Shown: positions 32,220-44,417, counted from the stretch's first letter. The stretch is 64,000 nt of DNA from Gracilaria gracilis (GCA_030374805.1 JARGSG010000133.1:1-64000); one strand, 5' to 3'. The notes: a model not told the origin generated them from the sequence alone. Numbers and translations: made by a program.

Positions 32220-32582
32220 TCAGCGGCCGTTGTCCGCAACCACCTCAGCGCCCACGTCGGCGCAAATCACTTGAAACTGCGTCGCCTGCATGGCGTCCAC
32301 CACGCGGTCGTCGTAGTGCACAGCGTCGTCGGCCGGGTTGAGTAGCGCGGCAATGGACACGCGTGGCGCGGCCGAAAACGGGAAACACGCCTCGCACGCG
32401 GGGTCTGAGCACGAGGGAGAATTGAAGCGGTAGTGTAGACAGCGTCGTCGACGATGACATTCTCTGGCCGCAAATCGCTTGGCGCACGACATGCCACAGA
32501 AACGACCAGAGCCGTAAGAGCCGTCGATCGGTGTGAAACAGTCGTGACAGAGGGCGTTGTTAGCGGGTGGTCTCGATGTCAT
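32220..32582 (-). CDS. Small zinc-finger protein, CxxC..FCGMSC type (120 aa)
   Basis: Start chosen at ATG 32582 (MTSRPPANNALCHDC) because the zinc finger follows at once and a TATATATA box lies ~115 bp upstream; a longer frame extends upstream without clear coding character. The finger is CHDC-x10-GSGRFCGMSCAKRFAA, two CxxC/CxxxC pairs. The same finger design occurs at 49504-50637 (CAMC .. GKGKFCSRRCSNRFA). Function unknown; such short fingers usually bind nucleic acid or protein. Ends in TGA at 32220. Confidence 0.6.
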   Translation of the reverse strand: MTSRPPANNALCHDCFTPIDGSYGSGRFCGMSCAKRFAARECHRRRRCLHYRFNSPSCSDPACEACFPFSAAPRVSIAALLNPADDAVHYDDRVVDAMQATQFQVICADVGAEVVADNGR

Positions 32583-32693
32583 GGTGCTCAACCGGCGGCA
32601 AAAGCAAACAAACAAACGGGCAGAGCGCGAAGGGGCGGCGTGTCGCGCACTTGCGTACGACGACGCCCGTTGTTGTTGGTGCCCGCCATGTGG

Positions 32694-32701
32694 TATATAT
32701 A
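32694..32701 (-). promoter_or_regulatory. TATA-like box upstream of zinc-finger gene
   Basis: TATATATA about 112 bp upstream of the chosen ATG at 32582, on the minus strand. Confidence 0.4.
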
Positions 32702-33746
32702 CGAAGGTACAACGGCACATGCGCTTAAAAGTGAGCGCGCTCCAACGACGAGAGCCGCGCGACATCGTTAAGCGACACGTCGGACGTGTCTACGACATGT
32801 GTTCGCGCATTACAGCACGCCGCAGCCGCCCATCATTGGCTGTGCCCTGGATTGTTGCGTGCTCTGCGCGCCCAGCCTTACAGCTATACATAGCGGTGCA
32901 AAACAAACGGCGCGCTTCGCTGCTGTGTATTGTGCGCGTGGTGCGCACGCGTGGCCACGTGCACGGCTACGTGTACCGCTGCGCGCGCAGCCACCGCTGG
33001 CGTTTGACAGACATACAATCGCGCCAGCTGGCGTGGCGGCGTGGTGGTGCGCGCGCCGCACCGCGTAGATGCTCGGGGTGGGGTGGCTGTGTGCGGCAGG
33101 GTGCAGCGACGGCGCGTATGGCGGTGGGCCGGGCGCAGCGGTGGATGCGTGCAGCGGTGGATGCGCGCGGCGGTGCGTCATGATGATGATGATGATCAAA
33201 TGATCTCGTTTTGTTGGGGCGTGTTGATTGCACATGCAGCATGCACCAAAAAAGACAGCGCATCCACCATCATTTCAGATCAATGCATGCTGTGGCTGCA
33301 GCGCGGCGCTTCAAGCTGCGCGCCGTGCGTCAGGCCTGTGCCGTACTCGGCGGCACGCGCGAGCGCTGTAGTCATCATCATCGCGAAAGCGCCGCCGCTC
33401 ACCTTATGCGCTACGAACGCCACCACCTCGCGTACGCCGCCACCCCGTGCGCGCCGCCACGCTGCGCGCGCCGCCACGCCGCGTGCAACAACACGCCGCG
33501 TGCAACAACACGCGCGCGCGCTTGTGTTCCGCACGCGCGCGCACGCGCGCCACGCTGCAGGCGTGGCGCACGTGTGCTTTTGCTAATTTTGCTATTTAAT
33601 TTCGGTTCAGCTGCCGGCGCTGTTACGTAGTGAACTGCCGCCGTGCGCCGTGGCTGGCTCACCGCCGCGCCGCGCCGCGCCATGGCGTGGGCGCGTGCCA
33701 GCGTTCGCGCCATTGGCGTTGGATGCGATCAGCCCCAAAACTAAAA

Positions 33747-33910
33747 TTTATTTAATTCAATTTTCTCGTGTGCGAACGAGCGCACTCTCAATCAGCCGCC
33801 CGGCGCACATCAAATGGCGGGCGGCAGTTGAACAACTGACGCATGCACGAACGCCCGCGTGCTGCCCATCCGCGCGCTGCCACCTGCGCGTCGCCACCAG
33901 CGCGCCGCCA
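33747..33910. repeat. Dispersed GC-rich repeat, partial copy
   Basis: AATTTATTTAATTCAATTTTCTCGTGTGCGAACGAGCGCAC, then ATGGCGGGCGGCAGTTGAAC and ACGCCCGCGTGCTGCC, match 55546-55650 with small differences. Together with the copy at 24765 this suggests one element of about 460 bp, seen full length at 55546-56010. Confidence 0.75.
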
Positions 33911-34149
33911 CCAGTGCGCCGCCACCTGCGCGTCGCCACCTGCGCGCCGTCGCCTGCCGTGCCGCGCCGCCGCCTGCCGTGCCGCGCCGCCGCCTGCCGT
34001 GCCCGCGCCCGCCGCCTGCCGCGCCGCGCCGCCGCCTGCCGCGCCGCGCCGCCACCACGCCGCGCCGAGCGGCCACCACGCCGCGCCGAGCCATGACCTG
34101 CAGCATTGATCTGCCGCCTGCAAAGTCGAAGCGAACACATCGAACGATT

Positions 34150-34765
34150 TCACGCACGCGTGTGCGCGCCGGCGGGTGCACGGCGGCGGGTGCACGACGG
34201 CTGGTGCGCGACGGCGGGTGCGCGGCGGCTGGTGCGCGACGGGCGGGTGCGCGACGGCGGGTGCGCGGCGGCGCGGAGGTGCGCGACGGCGGGTACGCGA
34301 CGGCGGGTGCGCGACGGCGGGGTGCGCGGCGGCGGGTGCGCGACGGCGGGTACGCGACGGCGGGTGCGCGGCGGCGGGTGCGCGGCGGCGGGTGCGCGGC
34401 GGCGGGGTGCGCGGCGGCGGGGTGCGCGACGGCGGGTGCGCGACGGCGGGGTGCGCGACGGCGGGGGTGCGCGACGGCGGGTGCGCGGCGGCGGATGCGC
34501 GTGGTGGCGCGTGCGCGGCGGCGGATGCGCGTGGTGGCGCGTGCGCGACGGCGGGTGCGCTTGGTGGCGCGTGCGCGACGGCAGGTGCATACTACGGCTG
34601 GTGCGCGCGGTGGCCGGTGCGCGACGGCGGGTGCAAACTACGGCTGGTGCATACGACGGCTGGTGCGCGCGATGGCTGGTGCGCGACGGCCGGTGCGCGC
34701 GATGGGCGGTGCGCGACGGCCGGTGCGCGCGATGGGCGGTGCGCGCGGTGGCGGGCGCGCTACCA
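34150..34765. repeat. G-rich minisatellite (GGTGCGCGACGGCG-like units)
   Basis: Dozens of 12-15-bp units of the type GCGGGTGCGCGACGGCG, later drifting to GGCTGGTGCGCGCGATGG. It is open in all three plus frames, encoding Arg/Gly/Ala repeats, which is a by-product of the repeat. Confidence 0.9.
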
Positions 34766-35299
34766 GCTGTATCTAAAGTTGGATGTAACGCTTTGCTCCC
34801 GCACTATGCGGTGGCACGACGCGCTGTGATAAAAGAGTTAGCGCCGTGCATTGCTGTGGCGGACGGGTGTCAATGTCTGTTCCTCTGTGCAACATTGAGA
34901 GAATGTTGTCGTTTGGGGGACGATGGTGATTACGTTCTCGCGACCACATGAATACGATGACACGCTGTACACGTCACATACGTGCACAGCTCACTCAGTC
35001 AACAACTTTTCTTCACTAAGCTCTGGCTGACGAATGCATTCCAACTCATTGCTCGTCTCAATCTCCCGTAAGTTGCTCTTCGCACGTCAGGCGGTTGCAG
35101 CTCAACAGCCGCAGCCGCCACCGCAGCCGCCACCGCAGCTGCCACCGCAACCACCGCGCTCGAATTAATAAAAAGTAACGGAACCCCAACCGAGCGTCGC
35201 GATCAGCGTCATCGTCCTCATCACCACCACCACCTCCACCGCTACTCCGTACGCCAGCCATGGCCGGCCTCCAGTTCTGCTACGCCACGCAGATCAATC

Positions 35300-36300
35300 T
35301 TGGCACGTCGCACCTAGTCCAACTCAGTCTCCTTCCCTTGCTCGCCCGGCTTGCCAACCCACTCTCCGCCCTACTATTCCAGCCTCTCATCTGCGCGCTC
35401 TTACACCAGCGTCCCCATCCGCTCCGTCAATGACGTGTCTTTCCCTTCTGCGGTTGTGTGGGCACATGCATGTCGCTACTGACGTTGGCCAGCGCATATG
35501 CGCCACGTGCCAAAACGGAGACCAGCGCGCGTAGGCGGCCAAGTGACAGTGACGGCAGCATCTCAACAGGGACGGCGGCGGGGTGACAGCAACGGCAGTT
35601 TAGAGACGACGGCGGCAGCAATGCGACGAAGACGGCAACGAAACGGCGGAGATGAAGCACGGATTCGGGCTACGAAGCGGCACAGACGGAGGCGGAGCGG
35701 CGAAGAACGCGGCGGCGAAGAGCGACGGAGACGGTGGCAGAGCGGCAGAGACGGCGGTGGATCGGCTCAGACGGCGGCGGAGCAGCGGAGAAACGCAGAC
35801 GGCCGCGAAGCGACGGACACGGCGGCGGAGCGGTAGAGACAGGCGCAGAACGGCGTAGACGGCGCAGGCAATGACAGAGCGGCGGAGACGTTGGCAGAAC
35901 TGCCAAGCGGCGCAGACGACGGCAATGCGGGAGAGAAGGCGGCGATGCGCGTCGACGGCAGCCGCGGAGCGGCAGGGACGGCGCCGATGCGTCGAAAAAG
36001 GAGAGGAAGCGGCCGATACAGCGACGGGGCGGCGTATCGACGGAGCGGCGTAGCGGCGCAAACTGCGGGGCAGCGATGACGGCGACAGCGTGGCGGGGCA
36101 GCGGAAACGGCGGGGAGCTGCGGGGCAGTGGAGACGGCAGAGCAGCCGCGGAGCAGCGAAAACGGAGGCGGAGACGCGGAGCAGCGGAAACGGCGGCTCA
36201 CAGCATTGCGGACCGCCCTGGGCGGCAGAGCGGCGGAAACGGCGGCTTTGAGATGTGCAGCGTGAAAGCGCTGGACCACGTGAACGAGCTGGCCAGATAA
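35300..36300. other. Purine-biased GC-rich tract, no gene
   Basis: From about 35560 the plus strand is dominated by GGCGGAGACGGCAGAGCGGC-like motifs with no constant period. All frames on both strands stay open for long stretches. I see no conserved protein. Confidence 0.55.
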
Positions 36301-36514
36301 TGATCACTAAGCGACACGCGTGCACCGGTCCTAAGCATTTCCACTCGGGATGCCAATAGCCGTTTGGTCGATATCCTCACAACAGTCCACTAACCTGGAC
36401 GGGTCCCTAAATGGTACAAATACGGCGGTAGCTCTGCCCCCAATAAACTCATAGACATGAATGATTAACCGATACAACTAGCCCCACAACAACGCTCTCA
36501 CGTCCCATTGCTGC

Positions 36515-36722
36515 CTACCGCAGACTTTTGTCTCTAAAGTAGACCATCACCAGCGCACCGGGCAGAAAAGACGCGACGCCCACTGATTGACGAAGCTCGC
36601 AACCGCGGTCCGCACGCTTCGCTAGCACCGTCATCCGCTCATCTCCCGCGTAGAGCACCCAAGCCGTCTTCTTGCCAGCCCCGCCATGGCCGTCCGCCGT
36701 CATCACCAGCTCGCTCGCCGCG
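36515..36722 (-). CDS. Likely last exon of an unidentified gene
   Basis: On the minus strand a textbook acceptor (TTTTGTTTTTCTGCAG) ends at 36723. It is followed by an open exon reading ASELVMTADGHGGAGKKTAW through LVMVYFRDKSLR to TAG at 36515. Coding-like composition and the splice site support an exon; upstream exons were not found and the family is not recognised. Confidence 0.4.
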
Positions 36723-36779
36723 CTGCAGAAAAACAAAAGATACTGTATATAACCGAAATATCTGTTCCAAACCACGTGA

Positions 36780-39560
36780 CAAGCTCTGGAGTGCTTTTCT
36801 CGTCCATGGATTAAGTGAACCGTAAGTTGGTACTAAACCCGGCAGGTAGTGGTCGCATTGCTCTGCAAAGAATTCATATCGTAATCTGAAGCGGAGAGCT
36901 GGAAGTGAAATGTTAATTAATTACTGTAGAGGTTGGCGAGAATGGTATGTAATTTGTCTCGTGAAAGAACTAACAACTCGAATACGTCAGCGGGTGGAAG
37001 CTGGCTGTTAAAATGGTCCAGCTGGCCCCGGCCTTCAGCTTCTGAAGCGCCATGAATGCAACTAGACAAAAGCTCTAAAAAGCTCACTCTCCAACCTTCT
37101 TAGCGGCTTTGCTTTCTCTTTCTGTTTAGTATACATACGAGTCGTCCACGAATGCGGACCGCACGCGTCTTTTTTTTGAACGGAAGGCCGGCAAATCTTC
37201 GGTCTGAATACTACCGAGATCAATGAGGGCTTCTACAACGGCACTTGTATAAAAAGAGGACTCTATCTCCTCCATTCTTATCTGGGACGAAATGAACAAT
37301 ATCTTCGGAAATATTGGTACAGAAGTGAGAACTTACACAGCAGAAGCTTTCTGCCCAATGAAAGCGATTTCACGTATCAATTCAAGATTTGGAGGCCGGG
37401 TGGTTTCCGACGATGGGCTTTATTAGTTGTTCGCACCGATTTGTTACTGATTGAAGTGCGGCAAACAAACTTGTGAAGTTCTCTTCTATATCAGACTTGT
37501 CTTCAAACTCCTTCCGGGGTCGGTCTAATTACTCAGTCAAGCGCTTTTTCTTAAGTCGACTGTCGTTGAAAAGAAGCGTTTTATTTTTCTCTCCATCACT
37601 GTCAGAAGCATTTGCATTTGGGGACATTGGAATGTTTCCTTCTTGGTACTCAGTCCTCGCTCGCGTCCCATCCCTGCTAGATGAATTGGAATGAATCGAA
37701 AAGCGTCGATGGCGCCATAGAACCGCTACGGTTCTTGGGTGGCATGGTGTACCATAAGAGTTTATGAACAACTTCTCCGTGCTTTAAAAGCTTTGGACAA
37801 AGGTCATATTGCATGTCCAGGATAGACATTTGCAACCCTGTGTGTTCGCTGCAGAGCTTGAGATCTTCGTCGAGTTCTGACCGTGCTTTGTGGCGACGAA
37901 GATGATACGTAGGGTTTACCAATTTGCGAAAGTCTATCTAAAATAATGTACGAGTCATGAAATCTGAGCGCAATGAAAAACAGCGGCCAAGAGATACCCA
38001 AAGAAGCCAAGAACGATACTCTTCGAACGATTTGCTGGGTCTCGCTCAAGCATGTATGAGAAACAAGGATTGTAAAGTCGTTCAAGAACCACAAAAAACT
38101 GGAGTCCAGCGAAGAAAGCAAAAAGACGTCAAGGGTATCAATATACATGTCGATAGGAGAAATGAGCGGGGAAGTCATAAACGCTTTGTGAGAAAAGCTT
38201 CCCTGAACGTCCTGATTTGATGACTAAAAACGAACTGTCATCACCACGAGATCAAAGGCTGACAGCAAGATCGAAATGTCACTGAACGAGTTCTTTGAGG
38301 AGCAGGCAACGTGCTCCGCTGTTCAATCGCATATTTTGAACTTGTAATTCTATTTTTTTTGAGTGTGCAAATACAAAACGAGCGTTTTAAGTACTGCAAT
38401 TGGAATTAAATTAAGGTTGCGATATCCTGCATTTGTTTCTTCACATATACAGAAATTGTTTAGCCATTTTATGATGGCGAACGCCTTCCCATACTTTGTG
38501 AATCTCTCGGGAGTTTTGAAAGCCAGTGCAAGTCTTTTCGGTTCCTGCAAAAAACTAAGTTGAACCTTTTACCGACCTTAATGTAATTGGATTCGTTTTC
38601 GAAATAATGTGTTGGATCCAGTATTGCTGATGAATTTTGGGATGACTCTCGGTGGCATGAATATTTTGGCAAAGTCCGCGCTGGAAATGGTATTGGAAGA
38701 TAGGGCTATGATGATGTGAGAATGAGATATGATTGATGCCTTTTATAGCATTGTCTGTTGCCGTAGCTAAGATATGTGCTAAGGACCGTGCAGTATTTAG
38801 CAAAGTTAGTTCTGGGCGTTTTTTCAGCACTGAGTAAAAATTATGGGTGGTTGAGAGTTTTTGTGTTCTTTCTTTGTCGCGGAGAGAGATTGTCAGTTGA
38901 TCTTTGAAACCAGAACATTCTCGGATGGGGCTTGACACGCCACCGTCGATGGCGACGGTTTAGTGAAGAGCTCTCTGTCGGTCGGACAGTGGATATTGTG
39001 TTGCTGCAAGCGAAAGATTTTTGGCCAATCAAATGGTGCTACGCGTACAAAGCTCATAGTTTTGTGAGCCCAGAGGATGAAATCATACTTGAGTACAACA
39101 TCTTACACGCAAAAACAGATTGAATTCACTGTTCCTGACTTTTGACTACGTGTACCGTGTAACTGCACCATACAGATGTCAGAGCAGTACGTCATTTTGG
39201 ACAAGTCCACGACAGAGCAAGGACGTAGCCTTCACGGATTTGCGACGGTGGGAATTTTCGGACGTTCCCACTGTGATCGCTTGCCTCTCGCGACAGTTTG
39301 AGCACTGCGAGTCGCTTTCCACCAGCCTCAACAGCCACCGTTGCACAAGCGCACATCCGCTGCCACCACCCACTAGCCAGCGACACTGTTACCGCCCTCT
39401 TGACGCCGCTGCCCTGCCCACTCCACCGCCCGCCTGCCAATACTGCCTGCGCGCCACCACTGTTTGCACGTCGTCGCCACCGTTTGCGTGTCGCCACCGC
39501 CTCTACCCGCTCGCGAGCCATCACCGCCGCTTGCACGTGCGGTAGTCGTGGCGGGGCGGC
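36780..39560. other. Moderate-GC region, no recognisable gene
   Basis: Several short frames occur. The most protein-like are on the minus strand between about 37530 and 38200: a hydrophobic stretch near 38050 and a charged stretch, YHLRRHKARSELDEDLKL, near 37880, in different frames. This may be another eroded gene, but I cannot identify it. Confidence 0.35.
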
Positions 39561-39564
39561 CAGA

Positions 39565-39855
39565 CGCGCGGGCGGGCAGGCGCGTGGGCGGGCAGGCGCG
39601 AGGGCGGGCAGGCGCGCGGGCGGGCAGGCGCGAGGGCGGGCAGGCGCGCGGGCGGGCAGGCGCGTGGGCAGGCAGGCGCGTGGGCGGGCAGGCGCGTGGG
39701 CGGGCAGGCGCGCGGGCGGGCAGGCGCGTGGGCGGGCAGGCGCGTGGGCGGGCAGGCGCGCGGGCGGGCAGGCGCGTGGGCGGGCAGGCGCGCGGGCGGG
39801 CAGGCGCGTGTGCGGCCAGACGCGCGGGCGCGCAGGCGCGCAGGCGCGCGGGTAG
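39565..39855. repeat. 16-bp GC minisatellite
   Basis: About 18 copies of GGGCGGGCAGGCGCGN with T, C or A at the variable place. The long Arg/Gly- and Pro/Ala-coding frames on both strands are caused by the repeat. Confidence 0.95.
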
Positions 39856-40618
39856 GCACGCTGAAGTACAGGCTGTTGGCGCTGGGGCAAAGGTGTTGGC
39901 GCTGGGGCAAAGTTGTTTGCATGCCTGGCGCAAAGGTATTGTCGCGCGCTGCTGCCAACGCCGTTGTACGCGCTCGCTCTCAAAAATTGGAAGAATAAAA
40001 TAAGGTTTGTACATTTCACTTAAAAGTGTTGTATTCACGGAACGCTCGTGCGGCGAAGCACCACGCGCGCGCACACACAGCGCACAGCGCGCAAGCGCGC
40101 ACGCACGGCGGGCAGCGGCAGTTAAAAAGTACCGTTGGTCGCGCGCTCTGCCAGCCCGTAAACATCGTAGCCAGCAGCGGCTCTTGGTGTGCGACTAGCG
40201 CCCGCAGCCGTGGCGGTGCTGTGCGTGCACAACGATAAAGCAAGAGCTCCCGCCATCGTCTCCCAAACTTGCGCCATATCTGATATGCGCACCCCGCCGT
40301 CGCGATGCGCCAACTGCGCGCCTGCTGCCACTGCTGCTCGCCGCCACGCTCGCACTCTCACTGGCGCTACGCCGCGCACGGCCGTGCTAGCACGCCGTCG
40401 CGCCAGAGTGGTCAAAAGTTGTTGTTGCAAAATCGGCGCAACAACAAAAGGCGATCATTTTGCTCGCGCTGCGCTGCGCGTCATGCGCGTCATGCGCGTA
40501 CAGCAAAAATGCAGCCCGTAATTGCGCGTGCGCAATGCGCGTGCTGATTATCCAACGTTCACCCCCAGCAACAGCTCGTGCCGCGCTTACCCTCGCAGCT
40601 GCTTGTGCCACATCATGT

Positions 40619-40665
40619 AAAGCGGTTTGGCGCATGATGCGGCGAATGATGCGCTAAACCGCTTT
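40619..40665. repeat. Near-perfect 17-bp inverted repeat (hairpin)
   Basis: AAAGCGGTTTGGCGCAT, 13-nt spacer, ATGCGCTAAACCGCTTT. The arms pair at 16 of 17 positions, the other being G-T. It stands at the edge of a GC-rich island. It could be a small structured RNA, a terminator-like hairpin or a MITE remnant. Confidence 0.8.
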
Positions 40666-41279
40666 CAATTCGGTGATACACAACAGCGCTTGCGGCGCGC
40701 ACCGCCTGTGCAACCGCCACGCTGCTTGCAAACCCCCGCCTGCCGCGCCATGCCGACTGCCGCCGCCGCGCCGCGTTGTGCTTCTGGCAGCCTTGAGCTT
40801 CACTCTCGTCCTTATCCTGACCTGTTGCACCCACATCACCTTCAAACCGCTGACTGCGGTATGGCATGCGCAGCCAACGTCCCAGTCGTGTCGCGATACT
40901 ACCACCGTCCCAGCAGGTCTCGTCTCCGTTGTGTCGTCCATTCCGTCGAGGTGTGCTAACTTCACCAGTTCCCACACGCAGTATACGCCGCTCGCCTGCC
41001 ATCGTCAGTATCCGCACCCTCTCACCATGAGCATCTCGCACTCGTCGATCGAGTGCCACGCTCGTAAAGTCGGCTTGCGGCATCCATCCTAACTCATGTG
41101 TCAGTGTGGAGGGCAGCACAAGCCTCGGGAGTCCCGTAGCTTGTCGTACATCAGCTCCTCGCATTCGAACGTTTCGTTCTTCACACCCTCGCTCGTGCAC
41201 TCCCTCTCGAGGCGCGTGAAGCTTCTGTCCTGGCACATCACGGTCATCTGCATAGGTCGTTGGGTAAAAATGTTCGGCC

Positions 41280-42175
41280 GTGGCATTCGGTTGCAAAGCG
41301 TTGTCGGTGACGTCCAGTTGCCGCGCGCTGTCATATGTGCTCTTATGGTGCGCCTCTGCGCCCTTCAGCAACCCATCTAAGTCATTCAGCGGTGTCGTGG
41401 GTGCGCGAGCACGCGCGGGAGGTTGTCAGTGGCGTTTGGTTGCAATCCATTGTCGTGGCGTTCGGTGGCAGCGTGGTGCCCTGTGTACCCTTGCGGTGCG
41501 CTCCAGCTCCATACAACAGCCCTTCATACTCATCCAGCGGTGTCGTGGGTTTGTGAGTGCGCGCGGAGAAGGCACGTCGGTGGCTTACAGTGTTGGTGCG
41601 GCGTCGGTGGCGGTCGCCGGCAGCGCGGTGTCCTGATTGCACTTGCTTTGTTCCTCATTGTGTCATTCATCGGCTTATCGTGATCGTTTGGCGGTGGCAT
41701 GCGGGTGCGCACGTGAGACTCATCTGTGGCGTTCGATGTCCGTGCGGTGAGGGTGGCGTTCGGCAGTGCAGGTGCTGGTCGCTCATCGATGACGTTCGGC
41801 AGTGCAAGTGCTGTGTGCTCATCCTTGGCTTTCGTCTGCAGCGCGTTGTCGGCGGCACTCGATTGTAGCGCGGTGTCCTGTGTACCATTGCGATATGCCC
41901 TAGCCCCCTTCAGCAGATCTCGAGAGGCACCCAGCGATGTTGTGGGTGCCTAAGCGCGATCGGAGGCCACGTCGGTGGCGTTCGGTGGCAACGCGGTGTC
42001 CTCTTTGCACTTGATTTGTCCCTCAGCGCTATTCAGCAGTGTCCCTGGCGCATGAGCGCGTACAGCAGTCCCATCAGTGTCTTTTGGTGGCGCCTTGATG
42101 GCGGAGGGCGCGTTGGCGCCATGCGGCGTCGGCATTCGCGCCTGAGCGCGTGTAGAGCGCTCATCGGTGGTAGTA
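41280..42175. repeat. Degenerate tandem repeat, ~110-140-bp units
   Basis: Recurring pieces such as GTGGCGTTCGGTGGCA, GTGTCCTGTGTACC, CCCTTCAGCA and CAGCGGTGTCGTGGGTGCG appear every 100-140 bp with many differences. Frames are broken in each unit. The region just upstream (40673-41279) has a plus frame with a hydrophobic segment (VVLLAALSFTLVLILTCC) but no ATG and a TAA, so I do not call it a gene. Confidence 0.65.
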
Positions 42176-42460
42176 CAGTAGTACAGTATGCTCCACTGTG
42201 ACGCTCAGCGTGCGCGCACGGTTTGGTTTGCTTAGTTGTGCGCTGTACAAGCAGACAAGCTGGCCATTGCCTACAGTGGGAAAGCTGGCGTGGTGTCGGC
42301 GGTGGCTTCTGCTCACCGCGGGCGGAAGCGCGCATAGAATGAACCCCATTACCCGCGCCGCGAACCCTCGTTCTTGGCGTGTCAAGCTCCCTGACATAAA
42401 TTCGAACGCACTCGCACACATCGTTGTTACAGATCTCGTTTCATCTGAGCGTATTGTGTC

Positions 42461-42724
42461 ATGTCTTCATCCTCACAGCCGAATCGCGTTTCACACCCAG
42501 ATGATTGCGCAATCTGCTTTGAGCAGTTACGTGGTTTAGTCACGAAACTGAAGTGTCAACATGTATTCTGCTCTGCCTGTATTGAGGCTCATATGAAAAC
42601 GCCTACTGGAGAGGTATGTCCTATTTGCCGATACTACATACTACCATCGGAGTTGGTTACCTACGTCGACTATGAACCTAAGAAGAATTATGCGGAACAA
42701 CTGAAGTCAAACTCTCTCTCCTAA
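42461..42724 (+). CDS. RING-finger protein (87 aa as read, possibly frameshifted)
   Basis: ATG at 42461. RING of C3HC4 type: CAIC-x12-CQH-x2-C-x2-C, then CPIC, at residues ~16-59, the zinc-binding fold of E3 ubiquitin ligases. The C-terminus after YVDYEPKKNYAEQLK is doubtful. Directly downstream in another frame is a basic, tail-like KANKKRRQRREDKKNAS ending in TAA at about 42804. A small indel near 42720 may therefore have cut the true end. Confidence 0.65.
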   Translation: MSSSSQPNRVSHPDDCAICFEQLRGLVTKLKCQHVFCSACIEAHMKTPTGEVCPICRYYILPSELVTYVDYEPKKNYAEQLKSNSLS

Positions 42725-42929
42725 GCAATGAAAGGAGATACAGAAGAAGATGAAAGCTAACAAAAAGCGCCGCCAACGCCGGGAAGACAAGAAGAATGCG
42801 TCATAATTCACATGCGTAAGCCTTTTCCCGAGAACGCCCATGGAGTAAAACGGTACACAATAGTCAAACATCTACGCACTCGCAAGAGTGCTCTTTACGA
42901 CATTCAAATTCTCTTCATATTGAATAAAC

Positions 42930-43640
42930 TTCACCTTCCCAAGTGGTCGCGGCGCATGCCGCCCGCCACGACGAGGAAGCACGACACGGCGCGTGTTGAA
43001 GACGCGCGCGCACACAGAAAAGGACGGGACAGTGGCGGCTCCAGCCGGTGGCGCAGCAGCGCGGGCGCCGTCTCTAAGGAAGTGTGCAGGAGAAAGGCGG
43101 GCGGCGCCACGCGTTGCACGGGCGCCACCAGCCGGGCGCCCGCCAGCATCGTGCGCTCGAACTCCTCGCCGTCCGCCGACGGCGGCCAGGTGCATGACGC
43201 GCCATCGCCGCCGCGTGAGCGCAGCAGCACCGCAGCCGCCAGCAGCGCGGCCGCTAACAGCACCAGAACTGGCAACAACCGCCGTGGCGGCAGCAAAGCA
43301 GCGTGCGCCGGCGTGGTGGGGGCGCGGCGGGGCAGTACTGCGACGTCGCGTGCGACTTTCGAGCGGTAGACGGTGGCGGCAGCATCATGACTGGGTTGCG
43401 ACGCGACGCGCGGAACGTGCACGCGATGGTGGCGGCAGCGACGCGACGCGACGCGCGGGAGGCGCACGCGGTGGCGGCGGCCGCGACGCGACGCGTGCGG
43501 CGCGCCCGCGGTGGCGGCGGCGCGACGCGTTGGGCACGCACGCGGTGGCGGCGGGGGCGATGGCGGCGGCGGTTGGCGGCGCCAAGTGCTGATTTCGTGT
43601 GGCAGCTCGGTACAGTATCGAAAAACTGTCGTTTCTGTCA
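42930..43640. other. GC-rich island, no gene called
   Basis: Long frames are open on both strands. On the minus strand one has a hydrophobic segment (LLPVLVLLAAALLAAAVLL) that could be a membrane anchor, but the surrounding Arg/Pro/Ala strings and the open opposite strand make it unconvincing. Confidence 0.45.
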
Positions 43641-43695
43641 CGATTGCGCCTCCATTTTTTGGGGTCGTGGCAGGAGCTGCTCGGCCGGCTGCTCC

Positions 43696-44244
43696 ATGCT
43701 AGTGGCGCAGACGGCGGACGCAGACGGCGCATCGGGCGACGTGGACGCTTTGGTGTCCGAGCTGGCCATCATGCAGCGCGTGGAGCTCCGGCTCGAGCTG
43801 CCGGACTGCAGCGTACGCTCGCTCACGCTCGCGCTGTACGGCGAACTAACGCCGTCCACGACGGCCAATTTCGCCGCACTAGTAGCGGCGCGCGCGTACG
43901 ACAACAAGGGCGTGTACCGCGTGCTGCCGCAGCTCAACGTGCAGCTGGGCGACACGCTGCGCAACGGCGGCGTGTCCGGCGCGGCCGCCCCCTCGGACGG
44001 CCGTCTGCGCGCGAAGAACTGGAGACTGTCGCACTCGGCGCCCGGCGTGCTGTCCATGGTGGTTGCGCATGGCTACGTGGATAGCCGCTTCTTTTTTACT
44101 ACGCGACGCGGCGATAGCCGTTACTTGGATGGCCGATACGTCGGCTTTGGGCGCGTACAACGAAAGCTCGACGGGCTGTTCGAGCAGGAACGCGCCGTGT
44201 CTGGCGAGCAGTGCTCGCTGGTGCGCCGCCCTGTGCATTTCTGA
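43696..44244 (+). CDS. Cyclophilin-type peptidyl-prolyl isomerase (182 aa)
   Basis: ATG at 43696, TGA at 44242. The cyclophilin fold is readable in order: VELRLELPDCSVRSLTLALY, GELTPSTTANFAALV, YDNKGVYRVLPQLNVQLGDT (with the catalytic-site Arg), LSHSAPGVLSMVVAHGY, DSRFFFTT and LDGRYVGFGRV. The usual SQFFITT reads SRFFFTT, so the active-site Gln is replaced by Arg and activity may be low. There is no clear signal peptide at this start; an in-frame upstream extension is GC-rich. It would act in protein folding. The plastid-type neighbour starts about 170 bp downstream. Confidence 0.8.
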   Translation: MLVAQTADADGASGDVDALVSELAIMQRVELRLELPDCSVRSLTLALYGELTPSTTANFAALVAARAYDNKGVYRVLPQLNVQLGDTLRNGGVSGAAAPSDGRLRAKNWRLSHSAPGVLSMVVAHGYVDSRFFFTTRRGDSRYLDGRYVGFGRVQRKLDGLFEQERAVSGEQCSLVRRPVHF

Positions 44245-44417
44245 GCAAGACGACATATCGATGCCGTCTGCAGCGAATAGCATCTGTTTCTGGTTCACGG
44301 TTCAGTCCTGGTTCATTCATACATAGAGGGACCGTATACACTCGTTCATCGCTATGGGGCACATCGCTAGGAGTTGTGCCGGCTGTGCCACGTTCTACAC
44401 CAGAGAATGTGACGAAA

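Larger units (their letters stand above)
31660..35300. other. GC-rich low-complexity island
   Basis: Very GC-rich, with many overlapping open frames on both strands that encode Arg/Ala/Pro-rich strings. Such frames are expected by chance here. The only gene I support inside is the zinc-finger gene at 32220-32582. Confidence 0.6.

Noticed and set aside
34106-34951. Large Arg/Gly/Ala-rich plus-strand ORFs
   Set aside because: All three frames are open because the DNA is a G-rich minisatellite.
39298-40074. Long Pro/Ala/Arg ORFs on both strands around 39.3-40.0 kb
   Set aside because: They are products of the 16-bp minisatellite.
40673-41092. Membrane-anchored protein on the plus strand
   Set aside because: Has a hydrophobic segment but no ATG, GC-rich flanks and no conserved sequence; the opposite strand is equally open.
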